DNA of 64,000 nt from Pseudorhodoplanes sp049324435 (GCA_049324435.1 JBMOOQ010000063.1:62001-126000), one strand, 5' to 3'; shown: positions 1-8,618, counted from the first letter of the stretch. A program made the numbers and translations. Notes: generated from the sequence alone by a model not told the origin.

Positions 1-199
1 CCTCGATGCGCTTGCGAAGCGCGCCCGCGGTGTCGTTGTCGACCACGAGCGTATGGCCTTGCTTCTCAAAGTCCGGCTGGAGCGCCAGCACCACCTGCTT
101 CATCGCGCCGGCGGTGAGCACTTTCACCTCAGCCGCGGCGGCAGTGACGACGGACAGCACGACAATAACGGCCGTGAGACAACCCACGCGGAAGCGCAT
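1..199 (-). CDS. ModA-like periplasmic substrate-binding protein (N-terminal part, runs off left edge)
   Basis: Only the first 66 codons are inside the window. The peptide starts MRFRVGCLTAVIVVLSVVTA, a Sec signal peptide with an AAA-type cleavage site. It continues with a mature start (EVKVLTAGAMKQVV) and a DNDTAGALRKRIE stretch typical of the SBP_bac_11/ModA-like binding-protein family. The ATG is at 199 on the minus strand, with an AAGGAG ribosome site 8 bases upstream. It is transcribed divergently from the TctC gene at 355. Proteins of this family bind molybdate-like oxyanions or other small ligands for ABC uptake, but the ligand-contact part is not in the window, so the substrate is not assigned. 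Confidence 0.75.
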   Translation of the reverse strand, partial: MRFRVGCLTAVIVVLSVVTAAAAEVKVLTAGAMKQVVLALQPDFEKQGHTLVVDNDTAGALRKRIE

Positions 200-354
200 C
201 AGGCAACTCCTTATTATTCGACATTGTCAAAGAGAGGGACGTATTCAGAAACAGGAACACGCCTTGCGTCCGGGTATTCCATGTCACGCGCTTGTCATTG
301 CCCGGATCGCCGGTTCTAATCGTCACCAAAATAAGGGCTGTCGGGAGGACCATC

Positions 355-1320
355 ATGATGCTCAGCCGTAAGGCATTGGCTTGCTGCGCGTTGCTTTTGT
401 TGTCGTCCGGAGCCGCGCCGGCACAGGACTATCCGGCAAAGCCGATCACGTTTGTGGTCGCCTTCGCACCGGGCGGCGTCGCCGACGGAATCGGCCGTAT
501 GATCGCGCAAAGGCTCAGCGAAGCCTTCAAACAAACTGTCGTGGTGGAAAACCGCGGCGGGGCCGGCGGCAATATTGCCGCCAAGCAGGTGCTGAGCGCC
601 GCACCGGACGGTTACACGATCCTCGTCACCACCACCGCACTCGCCATTAACGAGACGCTGCACAGAAACAAGGGCTTTGCCGCAAACGATCTCGAAACGG
701 TGGCGATCGTCGCCTCGTCGCCGGAAGCCTTCGCGATCAATCCGGCAAATGCGGCTACCTCATTGCCGCAATTCATCGCCAGCGCGAAAGGCAAAACCAT
801 CAATTTCGGTTCGGCCGGTGTCGGATCGGGCTCACACATTGCGGCGGAATATTTCTTCAAGGAAATCGCGAAGGTGCCGGCGACCCACGTGCCGTTCCAG
901 GGCGGTGCGCCCGCAATCAATGCCGCGGTCGGGGGACACATCGATCTGCTCTCGATCACGCTTGGCGGCGGACTTGTTGCGCAGGTGAAAGGCGGCAAGC
1001 TGAAGGGACTCGGCGTGATGAACGACACGCGGGTCGGCACGATGAGCGACGTTCCGACCTTTGCCGAATCCGGCTTTCCCGGCTTTCATGCGGCCTCATG
1101 GGTCGGCCTGTTCGTGCCCGCGAAGACGCCGGCAGACGTCATCGCGAAGCTGAATGGCGCGGTCGATGCAATCGTCAGGCAGCCCGACTTCCAGGAGCGT
1201 CTGGCCGCGCTCGGCTTCGATCCGGTCACCGGCAATCAGGCGGCGGCCGCGAAACGCTTTAAGGACGACATCGGAGAATGGGCAAAGCGGGTGAATGCGC
1301 TCGGCATGAAGGTGGAGTGA
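355..1320 (+). CDS. TctC/Bug-family tripartite tricarboxylate transporter substrate-binding protein
   Basis: A 321-residue periplasmic binding protein of the Bug/TctC family. A signal peptide (MMLSRKALACCALLLL to a PAQ site) is followed by the family opening DYPAKPITFVVAFAPGG, the VENRGGAGGN loop and a PDGYTILVTT segment. Such proteins bind carboxylates or related acids and deliver them to TctAB permeases, but no tctA or tctB gene is near. Orphan Bug proteins are common in alpha- and betaproteobacteria. The start at 355 is chosen because GGGAGGA lies just upstream and the longer reading frame to 292 has no ribosome site and would bury the signal peptide. The ligand cannot be predicted from sequence alone. 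Confidence 0.9.
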   Translation: MMLSRKALACCALLLLSSGAAPAQDYPAKPITFVVAFAPGGVADGIGRMIAQRLSEAFKQTVVVENRGGAGGNIAAKQVLSAAPDGYTILVTTTALAINETLHRNKGFAANDLETVAIVASSPEAFAINPANAATSLPQFIASAKGKTINFGSAGVGSGSHIAAEYFFKEIAKVPATHVPFQGGAPAINAAVGGHIDLLSITLGGGLVAQVKGGKLKGLGVMNDTRVGTMSDVPTFAESGFPGFHAASWVGLFVPAKTPADVIAKLNGAVDAIVRQPDFQERLAALGFDPVTGNQAAAAKRFKDDIGEWAKRVNALGMKVE

Positions 1321-1334
1321 GCGGTCGGGCCGCG

Positions 1335-1766
1335 CTATGCGAGCGACGGCATACTCCATTTCAGGTCCGGAAAGCGGGCGAACCCGCGGTCGAGCGTGAT
1401 CCACTCGCAGCCCCATTCGATCGCGAGCGCTGCGTACCATGCGTCGGTAACGTCGGGGCCGCGAACATCCCGTTCCGTGCAGAGCCGTTTGAAGATTTGC
1501 CAATGCCTTTCGCCCGGCTCCAAAAGATGGCAATTCGGCTGAGCGATCAGAAACTCCGAAAACCGGAAGGCCTCTTCGACCGTGCTCGGCGATCGATAGG
1601 ACCTCCGATTTGTCGTGATTCGGACCAGCGCTGACAGCGAGAGCGATGAAATCGCAAATGCTGAATCGCCATTGACGACATTTTCGAGCCACGCGCGACA
1701 AATGGCATGCTGCGGAGTATCCGGACGAAACGCATAGATGAGCACGTTTACATCCGGCAAAATCAC
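1335..1766 (-). CDS. vapC: VapC-type PIN-domain toxin
   Basis: A 143-residue PIN-domain ribonuclease, the toxin half of a type II toxin-antitoxin pair. Metal-binding acidic residues are visible at Asp5 (ILPDVNVLI), Asp105 and Asp108 (GPDVTDAW) and Asp126 (TLDRGF). The middle Glu of classic PIN domains is not obvious in the SLSLSALVRI helix, which I believe is normal for this subfamily. Translation starts at GTG, and its GTGA overlaps the stop of the antitoxin by 4 bp, implying translational coupling. Family members usually cleave tRNA or rRNA. The target of this one is unknown. Confidence 0.87.
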   Translation of the reverse strand: MILPDVNVLIYAFRPDTPQHAICRAWLENVVNGDSAFAISSLSLSALVRITTNRRSYRSPSTVEEAFRFSEFLIAQPNCHLLEPGERHWQIFKRLCTERDVRGPDVTDAWYAALAIEWGCEWITLDRGFARFPDLKWSMPSLA

Positions 1767-2035
1767 CGGAAACTCCGGTTCATCCGCTCGACATACTCGA
1801 TATCTTCGGCCTCCTGCGCCGCGCGATGGGGATTGTCCTCATAGCCCGGCATGGGCCCTCCGGCTGCCTTGCTGACTGGCAAAGATACGCGCCGCCGCCT
1901 CGGCCTGCTTTCGGCAAGCTCCTTCTCCAATCCGCTCTGGATCAACGATGTCAGTGTGCGTCCCTCCGCAGCAGCCTTGCGGCGCGCGCGGTCGAGCAAC
2001 GGAGCGGGTAGTCTCACCGTGGTACGTTCGGTCAT
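1763..2035 (-). CDS. vapB: VapB-type ribbon-helix-helix antitoxin
   Basis: A 90-residue antitoxin encoded just before the PIN toxin. The N-terminus (MTERTTVRLPAPLLDRARRK, then a TLTSLIQSGLEKEL helix) is a ribbon-helix-helix DNA-binding domain. The basic/acidic C-terminal tail (about residues 45-90) should wrap the toxin. The ATG at 2035 overlaps an array of ATATGTC repeats that is the likely autoregulatory operator. It neutralises VapC and represses its own operon with the toxin as co-repressor. Functional calls rest on family and arrangement. Confidence 0.85.
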   Translation of the reverse strand: MTERTTVRLPAPLLDRARRKAAAEGRTLTSLIQSGLEKELAESRPRRRRVSLPVSKAAGGPMPGYEDNPHRAAQEAEDIEYVERMNRSFR

Positions 2036-2070
2036 ATGTCAAGACATATCAATCGATATGTCAGTATGTC
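2034..2070 (-). promoter_or_regulatory. Probable vapBC operator (ATATGTC repeats)
   Basis: Read on the plus strand, ATATGTC (2034-2040), its inverted copy GACATAT (2043-2049), a direct copy (2056-2062) and a TATGTC (2065-2070) lie in 37 bp overlapping the vapB start. Ribbon-helix-helix antitoxins bind such spaced half-sites cooperatively, so this is the likely autoregulatory operator. Confidence 0.7.
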
Positions 2071-2318
2071 AATATATGGACGCTCATGAACCTGCGGAAT
2101 GTCCGGCGTCGGAATTTTGCCCGCACGGGAGATCCGCCGGCGCTTACGGCGGGGATCAAGGTTAAATCCTCGTTGTTCTGCGCGCTGGCGCGTTTAGCAA
2201 AAAGTGAAGTAACGCTCGACAACGGCCTCGATCCTGGCGTTTGAATCACTATCTGCTCGGCAAAGCCGGGAGAAACCGACAGGAATGGCACCTGGAGTGC
2301 CAGGTTCCGAGTATCGCC

Positions 2319-3062
2319 ATGATCAAGTTGCCCGCAGGTCTTCAGCGCGCGGCCGCCTATGCGGCGATCGCAGCCCTCGTCACCGGCGTTTTGTTCGCCG
2401 TAGACGGCGCTTATCGCTGGTACGACGCCTCACGCACTCACATGCCGGCGCCATTTGCAGCCGGGCGGACGGCCGAAACCCCCGATCCGGCGCCTGCCGA
2501 GGCCGTAGCGACGGCCACACCGGCGCAGGGACCGGAAGCCCCGCTGCACGCTGAGACCAAGACAGTCGAACCGCCATCTGAAGTGCGGCCGATCACGGCT
2601 CAGACGCCGAACCCGGCCGGCGATCCGGCACCTGCCAGCCAATCTGTGTCCAACCGCACGGTTACGGCGGTTCCGAACGGATCGTCTCCCAACGCTGCAG
2701 TCGGCATTGCTCCGGACGCAACCGCTCAATCAGCACAAGCCGCGCCGCAAATCGCGCAGCCGCCGCTCCCGCCCAGCCGTCCCGAACTGCGGACGCAGCC
2801 GGCCAGAGAAGCCATGCCGGAGCGCGCGGCGCCGCGCCGTCCGGTGCAAGCTGCGGAGCAGCCGGTGCGTTCGCAAAAGCGTGCGCAGAAGAAACCTGCC
2901 GAACAACCCAATGTGTATTGGGAACGTGACGACGGCAGTCAGCTCGGTTTTGCGCCGCAGCTGCGGAAAAGGACCTGCGACCCGGCCACGGGCCAGATGC
3001 CGATGCAGTGCTATTATCCGCGCGAGGGCCGCGAGCGCTTCCCGGCCAAGCCGCTCAACTGA
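2319..3062 (+). CDS. Membrane-anchored Pro/Ala-rich protein of unknown function
   Basis: I do not recognise a named family. From the ATG at 2319 the product has 247 residues: an N-terminal hydrophobic segment (about 10-30, AAAYAAIAALVTGVLFAV), a long Pro/Ala/Thr-rich low-complexity linker (about 45-185) and a basic stretch with RSQKRAQKKP. A short conserved-looking C-terminal motif follows (PNVYWERDDGSQLGFAPQLR, then CDPATG and CYYPREG with two Cys). This suggests a periplasmic domain displayed on a flexible stalk from the inner membrane. The frame is open back to 2241, but that extension lacks a ribosome site and would place the membrane segment internally. Confidence 0.6.
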   Translation: MIKLPAGLQRAAAYAAIAALVTGVLFAVDGAYRWYDASRTHMPAPFAAGRTAETPDPAPAEAVATATPAQGPEAPLHAETKTVEPPSEVRPITAQTPNPAGDPAPASQSVSNRTVTAVPNGSSPNAAVGIAPDATAQSAQAAPQIAQPPLPPSRPELRTQPAREAMPERAAPRRPVQAAEQPVRSQKRAQKKPAEQPNVYWERDDGSQLGFAPQLRKRTCDPATGQMPMQCYYPREGRERFPAKPLN

Positions 3063-3075
3063 CGTCAAACGCAAA

Positions 3076-3098
3076 ACGGCCGCGCGAGGCGCGACCGT
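3076..3098. terminator. Possible bidirectional hairpin between convergent genes
   Basis: A 10-bp inverted repeat (ACGGCCGCGC paired with GCGCGACCGT, one mismatch, 3-nt loop) lies between the convergent Pro-rich gene and fliJ. There is no strong T run, so its role as terminator is only plausible. Confidence 0.35.
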
Positions 3099-3128
3099 TC
3101 GCAAATCCGCATCTTGATCCGTTAAACG

Positions 3129-3548
3129 TTACGCCCGAGCCGCGTTCCGGATCCGCATGATGCCGATGGAGTCCAGCTCCATTTGCTCGCGTGCATTGGT
3201 CTCAGCCCGCTCCCGAGCCTGATCGCGCTCGTCCAGCAGTTCGACCTTCTTCAATTCCTCGAACGCCTCAGCCAGCTGAGCCTTGGCCTCGTCAAGCTGC
3301 ACGCGCAGATCGTCGATCGAGCGCTTGAGATTCTCTTTGCGCTGGTTCGCAGCCTTCGCGTAAGTCGGATAGGCGAAATGCGATGGATCCTGAATGCCGG
3401 CGCGATCCTGCTCCGCCTTCACCTCCCGCTCGAGATCGGCGCTCATGCGCTCGAACTCGGCGATCATGGTTTCGATCTGAATGGTCCGGCGGCGCTTCTC
3501 GTCCACCTGGAATTTGCGTAGCCGTATCAGCGTCTCACGCGACTTCAT
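3129..3548 (-). CDS. fliJ: Flagellar export chaperone FliJ
   Basis: A 139-residue, almost wholly helical coiled-coil protein beginning MKSRETLIRLRKFQVDEKRR, the characteristic start of alphaproteobacterial FliJ. FliJ is the central-stalk-like partner of the FliI ATPase in the flagellar type III export apparatus and cycles export chaperones. It lies 84 bp downstream of fliI in the same direction, the usual order. The ATG at 3548 is chosen because the upstream extension to 3590 (MRGARYWGFGEY) is not family-like. No other flagellar structural gene is in the window. Confidence 0.9.
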   Translation of the reverse strand: MKSRETLIRLRKFQVDEKRRRTIQIETMIAEFERMSADLEREVKAEQDRAGIQDPSHFAYPTYAKAANQRKENLKRSIDDLRVQLDEAKAQLAEAFEELKKVELLDERDQARERAETNAREQMELDSIGIMRIRNAARA

Positions 3549-3632
3549 CGACACATACTCCCCGAAGCCCCAATACCGTGCGCCGCGCAAGACCCGCGAA
3601 GGCGCAATCGGTCCGATTGTGGAGCGCTATCG

Positions 3633-4958
3633 TTATTTTTCGGTTTCCAGATTGCCGAGAATGCTAGCAAGCCGCTGATATCCTTCAGCCAGGGTGGTGG
3701 TTTCGTCCTTGCGCTGGCCGAGAAAGTCTTCCAGCGGCTGATGCAGGCGGATCGCCTCATCGACCTCGGCGCTGGACCCCGGTCGGTAGGCCCCAAGCCG
3801 GATCAGCTCTTCCATATCGGCATAGGTCGCCATCACCTGCCTGGCGCGCGTGATGACCGGCAGGAAAGCCGGGTCGGCCGAGCGCGGCATGGTGCGCGAC
3901 ACCGATTTGAGGATGTTGATCGCCGGATAACGTCCACGCTCGGCGATGGCACGCTGCATCACAATATGACCGTCGAGAATGCCGCGGACTGCATCGGCAA
4001 TCGGCTCATTGTGATCGTCGCCATCGACCAGCACCGTGAACAGCCCGGTGATGGTCCCTTGGTCGGGACCCGGCCCGGCCCGCTCCAGAAGCCGTGGCAG
4101 CTCGGAAAACACGGTCGGGGTATAGCCCTTGGCGGTCGGTGGTTCACCGGCCGACAAACCGATCTCGCGCTGCGCCATGGCGAAGCGGGTGACAGAATCC
4201 ATCAGCGCGAGAACGTCGCGGCCCTCGTCGCGGAAATATTCCGCAATCGCGAGTGTGAGATAGGCCGCCTGCCGCCGCATCAATGCGGGTTCGTCCGAGG
4301 TCGCAACCACGACCACCGCGCGCTTCAGCCCCTCCTCGCCCAGATCCTCCTGCAGGAATTCCTGCACCTCGCGGCCGCGCTCGCCGACAAGGCCAATGAC
4401 CGACACATCCGCTTCGACGTTGCGCGCCAGCATCGACAGCAGCACCGACTTGCCGACGCCGGAGCCCGCAAAAATGCCCATGCGCTGGCCGCGGCAGCAG
4501 GTCAGAAACGTATTGAGCGCACGGACACCGAGATCGAGCGGCGCCCCCACGCGCCTTCGCGCATGCGCCGGCGGTGGGGCGGCACGAAACGGATAGGGCG
4601 ACGGGCCCGCGGGCAGCGGGCCCTTGCCGTCGATCGGCTCGCCCATCGCATTGACCACGCGGCCGAGCCAGCCGTCCGAAGGACGAACCGCGGCGGGCGA
4701 TGACGACACGATGGCCCGGCAACCCCGGCGCACCCCGTCGAGCGCCCCGAACGGCATCAGCAGGGCATTGTTTCCGGAAAAGCCGACGACCTCGCCTGAG
4801 ATCGCGCGGCCCGGCGCGGTCTCGATCGTAACCTTGCAGCCGACCGACATTGCATGAATTGGCCCGGCGACCTCGACCATCAGGCCGCGCACCCCGACCA
4901 CCCGGCCGTAAATTTCGACGCCGTCAAGTTCGGCGATCTGTTCGGCAAGGGCTTTCAT
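3633..4958 (-). CDS. fliI: Flagellar protein export ATPase FliI
   Basis: A 441-residue F1-beta-like ATPase of normal length for FliI. The N-terminal beta-barrel is followed by the Walker A motif GSGVGKS (about 165-171), a GLVGERGREVQEF segment, the Walker B-like DVLALMDSVTRFA, and PTAKGYTPTVFSELPRLLERAG, diagnostic of flagellar and type III secretion ATPases. It energises unfolding and export of flagellar substrates at the cytoplasmic face of the basal body. The association with fliJ and ctrA, rather than with a virulence secretion cluster, favours FliI. The ATG at 4958 gives the expected N-terminus. Confidence 0.95.
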   Translation of the reverse strand: MKALAEQIAELDGVEIYGRVVGVRGLMVEVAGPIHAMSVGCKVTIETAPGRAISGEVVGFSGNNALLMPFGALDGVRRGCRAIVSSSPAAVRPSDGWLGRVVNAMGEPIDGKGPLPAGPSPYPFRAAPPPAHARRRVGAPLDLGVRALNTFLTCCRGQRMGIFAGSGVGKSVLLSMLARNVEADVSVIGLVGERGREVQEFLQEDLGEEGLKRAVVVVATSDEPALMRRQAAYLTLAIAEYFRDEGRDVLALMDSVTRFAMAQREIGLSAGEPPTAKGYTPTVFSELPRLLERAGPGPDQGTITGLFTVLVDGDDHNEPIADAVRGILDGHIVMQRAIAERGRYPAINILKSVSRTMPRSADPAFLPVITRARQVMATYADMEELIRLGAYRPGSSAEVDEAIRLHQPLEDFLGQRKDETTTLAEGYQRLASILGNLETEK

Positions 4959-5174
4959 GGTGCGGTGATTCCCGCAAATTGGGTGCGTCCCCTCTCCCCT
5001 TGCTGGGCAGGGTTAGGGAGGGGGATGAACTGCACATGTTGAAAACGCGGCTTACCCGGCTCCCGGCTCGCTTCGCTCGCCGACCTCATCCGCAAGGACG
5101 GAGGCGAACACAGCAAAAGCTTCGCCACCGCCGTTTCTTCACCCGCGCTTAAAGTTACCGCCGGAGCAGCTGCT

Positions 5175-5190
5175 TTAACTTCGTGTTTAC
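5175..5190 (+). promoter_or_regulatory. CtrA-box-like element upstream of ctrA
   Basis: TTAA-N7-TTTAC, one base away from the CtrA consensus TTAA-N7-TTAAC, lies about 330 bp before ctrA. It could serve autoregulation of ctrA or control of fliI. The assignment is by pattern only. Confidence 0.4.
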
Positions 5191-5252
5191 CCGCGTCGTT
5201 AATCATTGCGACACCGTTCCTGCGACGGTGCGATGGGCTTGTCCGCGATCGC

Positions 5253-5433
5253 GAATCGAAGGCTGGCCCGGGAGTCGGTTAACGTCGGCTCTTGATGTGG
5301 AACTTGAACTCGCGCACGGGGAAAAAGCTGTATCCCGATAAGAATTTAGGCCGATTCGACCGCGTCTGCCTAGATCGGCCTTGCGAACCGGAATCAGCTT
5401 TTGTTAACCATGTCGAGCTAGCGTTCCCGAATC
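5253..5433. promoter_or_regulatory. Cluster of five GANTC (CcrM methylation) sites upstream of ctrA
   Basis: GANTC occurs at 5253, 5272, 5353, 5391 and 5429. In Caulobacter, CcrM methylation of a GANTC in ctrA promoter P1 times its transcription after fork passage. Five sites in 181 bp, where fewer than one is expected by chance at this base composition, suggest the same kind of control here. Confidence 0.6.
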
Positions 5434-5519
5434 GTGTTGTTGCAAGGCGTTTTTGAAAGGCCGCCGCTCCGGCGTGCCGACCTGATAGGGGCCCCGCAGC
5501 GGCGAGAGAGGGGATTGGC

Positions 5520-6221
5520 ATGCGCGTTTTGCTGATCGAGGACGATAGCGCGACGGCGCAGTCGATCGAACTGATGCTCAAGTCCGAGAGCTTCAACGTC
5601 TACACCACCGATCTTGGTGAGGAGGGCGTCGATCTCGGCAAACTCTACGACTACGACATCATCCTGCTGGATCTGAACCTGCCCGACATGTCGGGTTTTG
5701 AGGTCCTGCGCTCCCTTCGCGTGGCGAAGGTGAAGACGCCGATTCTGATCCTGTCCGGCCTGGCCGGCATCGAGGACAAAGTCCGGGGATTGGGCTTCGG
5801 TGCCGACGACTACATGACCAAGCCGTTCCACAAAGACGAACTGGTGGCGCGCATCCATGCGATCGTGCGCCGGTCCAAGGGCCATGCCCAGTCCGTCATC
5901 AATACCGGCGACCTCGTCGTCAATCTCGACCAGAAGACGGTCGAGGTGCACGGCCAGCGCGTGCATCTGACCGGCAAGGAATATCAGATGCTGGAGCTGC
6001 TTTCGCTCCGCAAGGGCACGACGCTGACCAAGGAGATGTTCCTGAACCATCTCTATGGCGGTATGGACGAGCCCGAACTGAAGATCATCGACGTGTTTAT
6101 CTGCAAGCTGCGCAAGAAGCTTGCGAACGCCTCGAACGGCAAGAACTATATCGAGACGGTGTGGGGCCGCGGCTATGTGCTGCGCGAGCCGTCCGACGAC
6201 GAGGCAAGAATTCCGGCCTGA
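5520..6221 (+). CDS. ctrA: Cell-cycle master response regulator CtrA
   Basis: A 233-residue OmpR-family response regulator with the near-invariant CtrA start MRVLLIEDDSATAQSIELML. The receiver domain (1-120) has the phospho-acceptor Asp51 (IILLDLNLPDMSGF) and the conserved Lys in MTKPFHKDEL. The winged-helix DNA-binding domain (about 125-225) ends EPELKIIDVFICKLRKKL...YIETVWGRGYVLREP. CtrA binds TTAA-N7-TTAA boxes and controls division, motility and envelope genes. It receives phosphate from CckA through ChpT, which is encoded at 19440 in this window. A strong terminator follows. The upstream region carries GANTC sites and TTAA half-sites. Confidence 0.97.
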   Translation: MRVLLIEDDSATAQSIELMLKSESFNVYTTDLGEEGVDLGKLYDYDIILLDLNLPDMSGFEVLRSLRVAKVKTPILILSGLAGIEDKVRGLGFGADDYMTKPFHKDELVARIHAIVRRSKGHAQSVINTGDLVVNLDQKTVEVHGQRVHLTGKEYQMLELLSLRKGTTLTKEMFLNHLYGGMDEPELKIIDVFICKLRKKLANASNGKNYIETVWGRGYVLREPSDDEARIPA

Positions 6222-6298
6222 GACATAAGGCCCGACGCTTTATCCCTGGGGAAGTAGACGGCGCGTACCAAAACTCTCCTCTGCACGGTCACAAACTC

Positions 6299-6327
6299 AA
6301 ACCCCGCCGGAAACGGCGGGGTTTTTT
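6299..6327 (+). terminator. Rho-independent terminator of ctrA
   Basis: A perfect stem (arm AACCCCGCCG, GAAA tetraloop, arm CGGCGGGGTT) is followed directly by a run of T, 78 bp after the ctrA stop codon. The hairpin strength and T run make this a confident intrinsic terminator. Confidence 0.9.
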
Positions 6328-6383
6328 CGTCTTGTCACGCTCGTCTGGAGAGCCCAAATGGTCTCAACGCCATCCCACCCACG

Positions 6384-7400
6384 TCAATGCTTCCGATATG
6401 GCGCGCTTTGCTCATCATTCCGGACAAGTCCGGCTGACAAGGCCTGACGGTAAGCGCGCGGACTCACGCCGGTCCATCGATTGAAAGCGCGGGTAAAGTG
6501 CGCGGGGTCGGAATAGCCGAGCGAATAGGCGATCTCCAGCACGGTATGGTCCGCGCGCGCCAGCAGCCGCACAGCGCGATCACGCCGGTATTCGTCGATC
6601 AGTTCCTCGAAGTTCACGCCCCAGTCGTTCAGGCGGCGCTGCAGGGTCCGCGCGCTGATTTTCAGGCGCTTCGCCACACGTTCTCGGGTCGGATGCTCGT
6701 AAGGCAGCATCTTGGCGATCAAGGCGATGGCGTCATGCGTGGTCTCAAGAAACGGCGTCGGTTCCGGCGGGATGCGATCGAGCCGCGCACCCATAATGTC
6801 GTTGTCGAACACCACACCGTCGAAATCGCAGCCATAGGCAATCGAGCCGCCGAGAAAGTCATGCAGCCCCTCGAACATCGCTGCATACGGACGCGCCACC
6901 TTGATCGAGATCGCACCGGCCTCACCGGTCATCAATCCGATCTTGCGAAGCACGACCAGCGTTCCAAAAATATGTTGGATGGGATCGAGTGATCCCCTGC
7001 CAAGATAACTGAAGTTCAGATGCACGCCCGTCGGTGTTCTCTCAAGACGAAACCGGGTCCCCTTCTGCATCGTGTCGACGGTATTGCACGCGAAATTCAG
7101 ACCGGCCCAGAGATTGGGTGATTGCGCGATCGAGTTGCCCCACCAGCCGAACTGCGACAGTTCATAATGGCTGGCAATCTGGGGACCGTAGAAGCGCGAG
7201 CCCGTCGCGCGGGCAACGTGGTCTTCCAGTCTGAAGCAGACATCGCGGTCGAACCACGCTTCGGGATCGCCGAGCTGCGAGGGCACAATCCCGCCGCTTC
7301 GCAAAATCGGAGCGGCCCGCAGCCCATGATCGGCGAGAAATCGCGGCACATGGATCAGAGTGAGGGACCGATGGGAGAAGTGATACGAGAATGCAGACAT
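6384..7400 (-). CDS. AraC-family transcriptional regulator (arabinose-binding-like N-terminus)
   Basis: A 338-residue regulator. The N-terminal ~230 residues (RFLADHGLRAAPILRSGG onward) belong to the Arabinose_bd-type sensing domain of OruR/ArgR-like AraC proteins. The C-terminus has the two AraC helix-turn-helix segments: RVAKRLKISARTLQRRLNDWG and VLEIAYSLGYSDPAHFTRAF, with GVSPRAYR after it. It probably activates a catabolic or stress gene in response to a small effector. The divergent neighbour, an outer-membrane-like protein at 7609, is a possible target because they share the 200-bp gap. The effector is unknown. Confidence 0.9.
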   Translation of the reverse strand: MSAFSYHFSHRSLTLIHVPRFLADHGLRAAPILRSGGIVPSQLGDPEAWFDRDVCFRLEDHVARATGSRFYGPQIASHYELSQFGWWGNSIAQSPNLWAGLNFACNTVDTMQKGTRFRLERTPTGVHLNFSYLGRGSLDPIQHIFGTLVVLRKIGLMTGEAGAISIKVARPYAAMFEGLHDFLGGSIAYGCDFDGVVFDNDIMGARLDRIPPEPTPFLETTHDAIALIAKMLPYEHPTRERVAKRLKISARTLQRRLNDWGVNFEELIDEYRRDRAVRLLARADHTVLEIAYSLGYSDPAHFTRAFNRWTGVSPRAYRQALSAGLVRNDEQSAPYRKH

Positions 7401-7608
7401 GCTGCAACGCCATAAAAATTGATCAAATCAAGGATATTTAAATCATCGCATGAAAGCGGTTGCGAGCGCTTTTTTCGTGCCCCGAAAAACGTGATGACCG
7501 CAAATGGCAAGTCGCCATCACCGTCGGGGTGATACATGTCGACATTCAGCTGGTGCCGGCGAAGCGTTCCTGGAGCAAGGCCGCCGCTTCAAGCTGTTGG
7601 GGGCGCTC

Positions 7609-8559
7609 ATGAACCAGCATATTTCATCGCGTCCTGGCCTGGGTCTGCGCCGCATCATCTGCGCTTCGGCGCTGGCATGCACGATAGCGTATGACAGTGC
7701 GCTGCAAGCCGCCGATATTCCGGTCAAGGCGCCGCCACCGGCTGAAAAGCCGGCCTACGACCCCTGGCGATTTGACATCACACCCTATGCGTGGATGCCA
7801 TCGCTGAACGGATCTTCGACAATCAAGGGACACACGACCGAGATCGACGCGACCTTCTTCGGCGACCTCATTCACCGTGAAATACCGAGGCAGTTGTTCG
7901 GTCTGATGACCGCATTCGAGACACGGAACGATCGCTTCGCGATCATCGGCGATTTCACCTATCTGAAGCTCGGCGTCTCGAAGAGCGGCCAGCGATCAGA
8001 AACGCTCGACCCCCGGCTCACAATTGCAGCCGGCGCAAATTTCGAGACGACCATCAAGATGATCATCGCCGAGCTGGCGGGAGCCTACCAGCTTGCACAC
8101 TGGGGCTCTCCCGCGGCTTCGGCAACCTCGATCGATATTTACGCCGGCGGCCGGTTGTGGTCGCAGCAGGCGGAAGCCAGCCTCAATGTCAGTGCGACGC
8201 TCGCGGCTCTGCTGCCACGCCAGAGCTTCGAGCTTGACGGCGGCCGCGCCTACGCAAAATCCGGCGACATCACCTGGGTCGATCCGCTGGTGGGCTTGCG
8301 GGTCCGCCATCAGTTCACGCCGGGCCATGAACTGACATTGAGCGGCGACATCGGCGGCTTCGGGGTCGGCAGCGAGTTGTCGTGGCAGGCGGTTGGCGCC
8401 TATCGCTTCACCTTAGCAAAGATCTATGGCGCTGACTGGTCCGGCATGATCGGCTACCGCGCGCTCTATGCCGATTACTCGAAAGGCGCAGGCAATAATC
8501 TGTACCGGTTCGACATGCTTCAGCATGGACCGATGGTGGGCGTCAGCGCGCGATTCTGA
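7609..8559 (+). CDS. Predicted outer-membrane beta-barrel protein
   Basis: From the ATG at 7609 the product has 316 residues with a signal peptide (IICASALACTIAYDSALQAAD). A short Pro-rich linker (VKAPPPAEKPAYDPW) follows, and then alternating hydrophobic/polar strands beginning FDITPYAWMPSLNGS and ending with the aromatic residue Phe (VGVSARF), typical of outer-membrane barrels. The segment GYRALYADYSKGAGNNLYRFDMLQHGPMVG resembles uncharacterised barrels widespread in alphaproteobacteria. It may be a channel or a structural envelope protein. It is divergent from the AraC regulator, which may control it. The frame is open to 7504, but that extension would precede the signal peptide with charged residues. 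Confidence 0.75.
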   Translation: MNQHISSRPGLGLRRIICASALACTIAYDSALQAADIPVKAPPPAEKPAYDPWRFDITPYAWMPSLNGSSTIKGHTTEIDATFFGDLIHREIPRQLFGLMTAFETRNDRFAIIGDFTYLKLGVSKSGQRSETLDPRLTIAAGANFETTIKMIIAELAGAYQLAHWGSPAASATSIDIYAGGRLWSQQAEASLNVSATLAALLPRQSFELDGGRAYAKSGDITWVDPLVGLRVRHQFTPGHELTLSGDIGGFGVGSELSWQAVGAYRFTLAKIYGADWSGMIGYRALYADYSKGAGNNLYRFDMLQHGPMVGVSARF

Positions 8560-8618
8560 TCCCACACAGATTGTTGCGCGCAGGGTTCCCGCTTGAAGGG
8601 GGGGGTGACACGCTACCG

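Larger units (their letters stand above)
4959..5519. other. 560-bp regulatory region between fliI and ctrA
   Basis: No convincing gene is present; the open frames here lack family signals. It holds a degenerate C/T-rich intergenic element (about 4986-5025), a CtrA-like box (5175-5190), further TTAA half-sites (5280-5283, 5404-5407) and five GANTC sites between 5253 and 5433. It is the likely promoter region of ctrA on the plus strand and of fliI on the minus strand. Confidence 0.6.
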
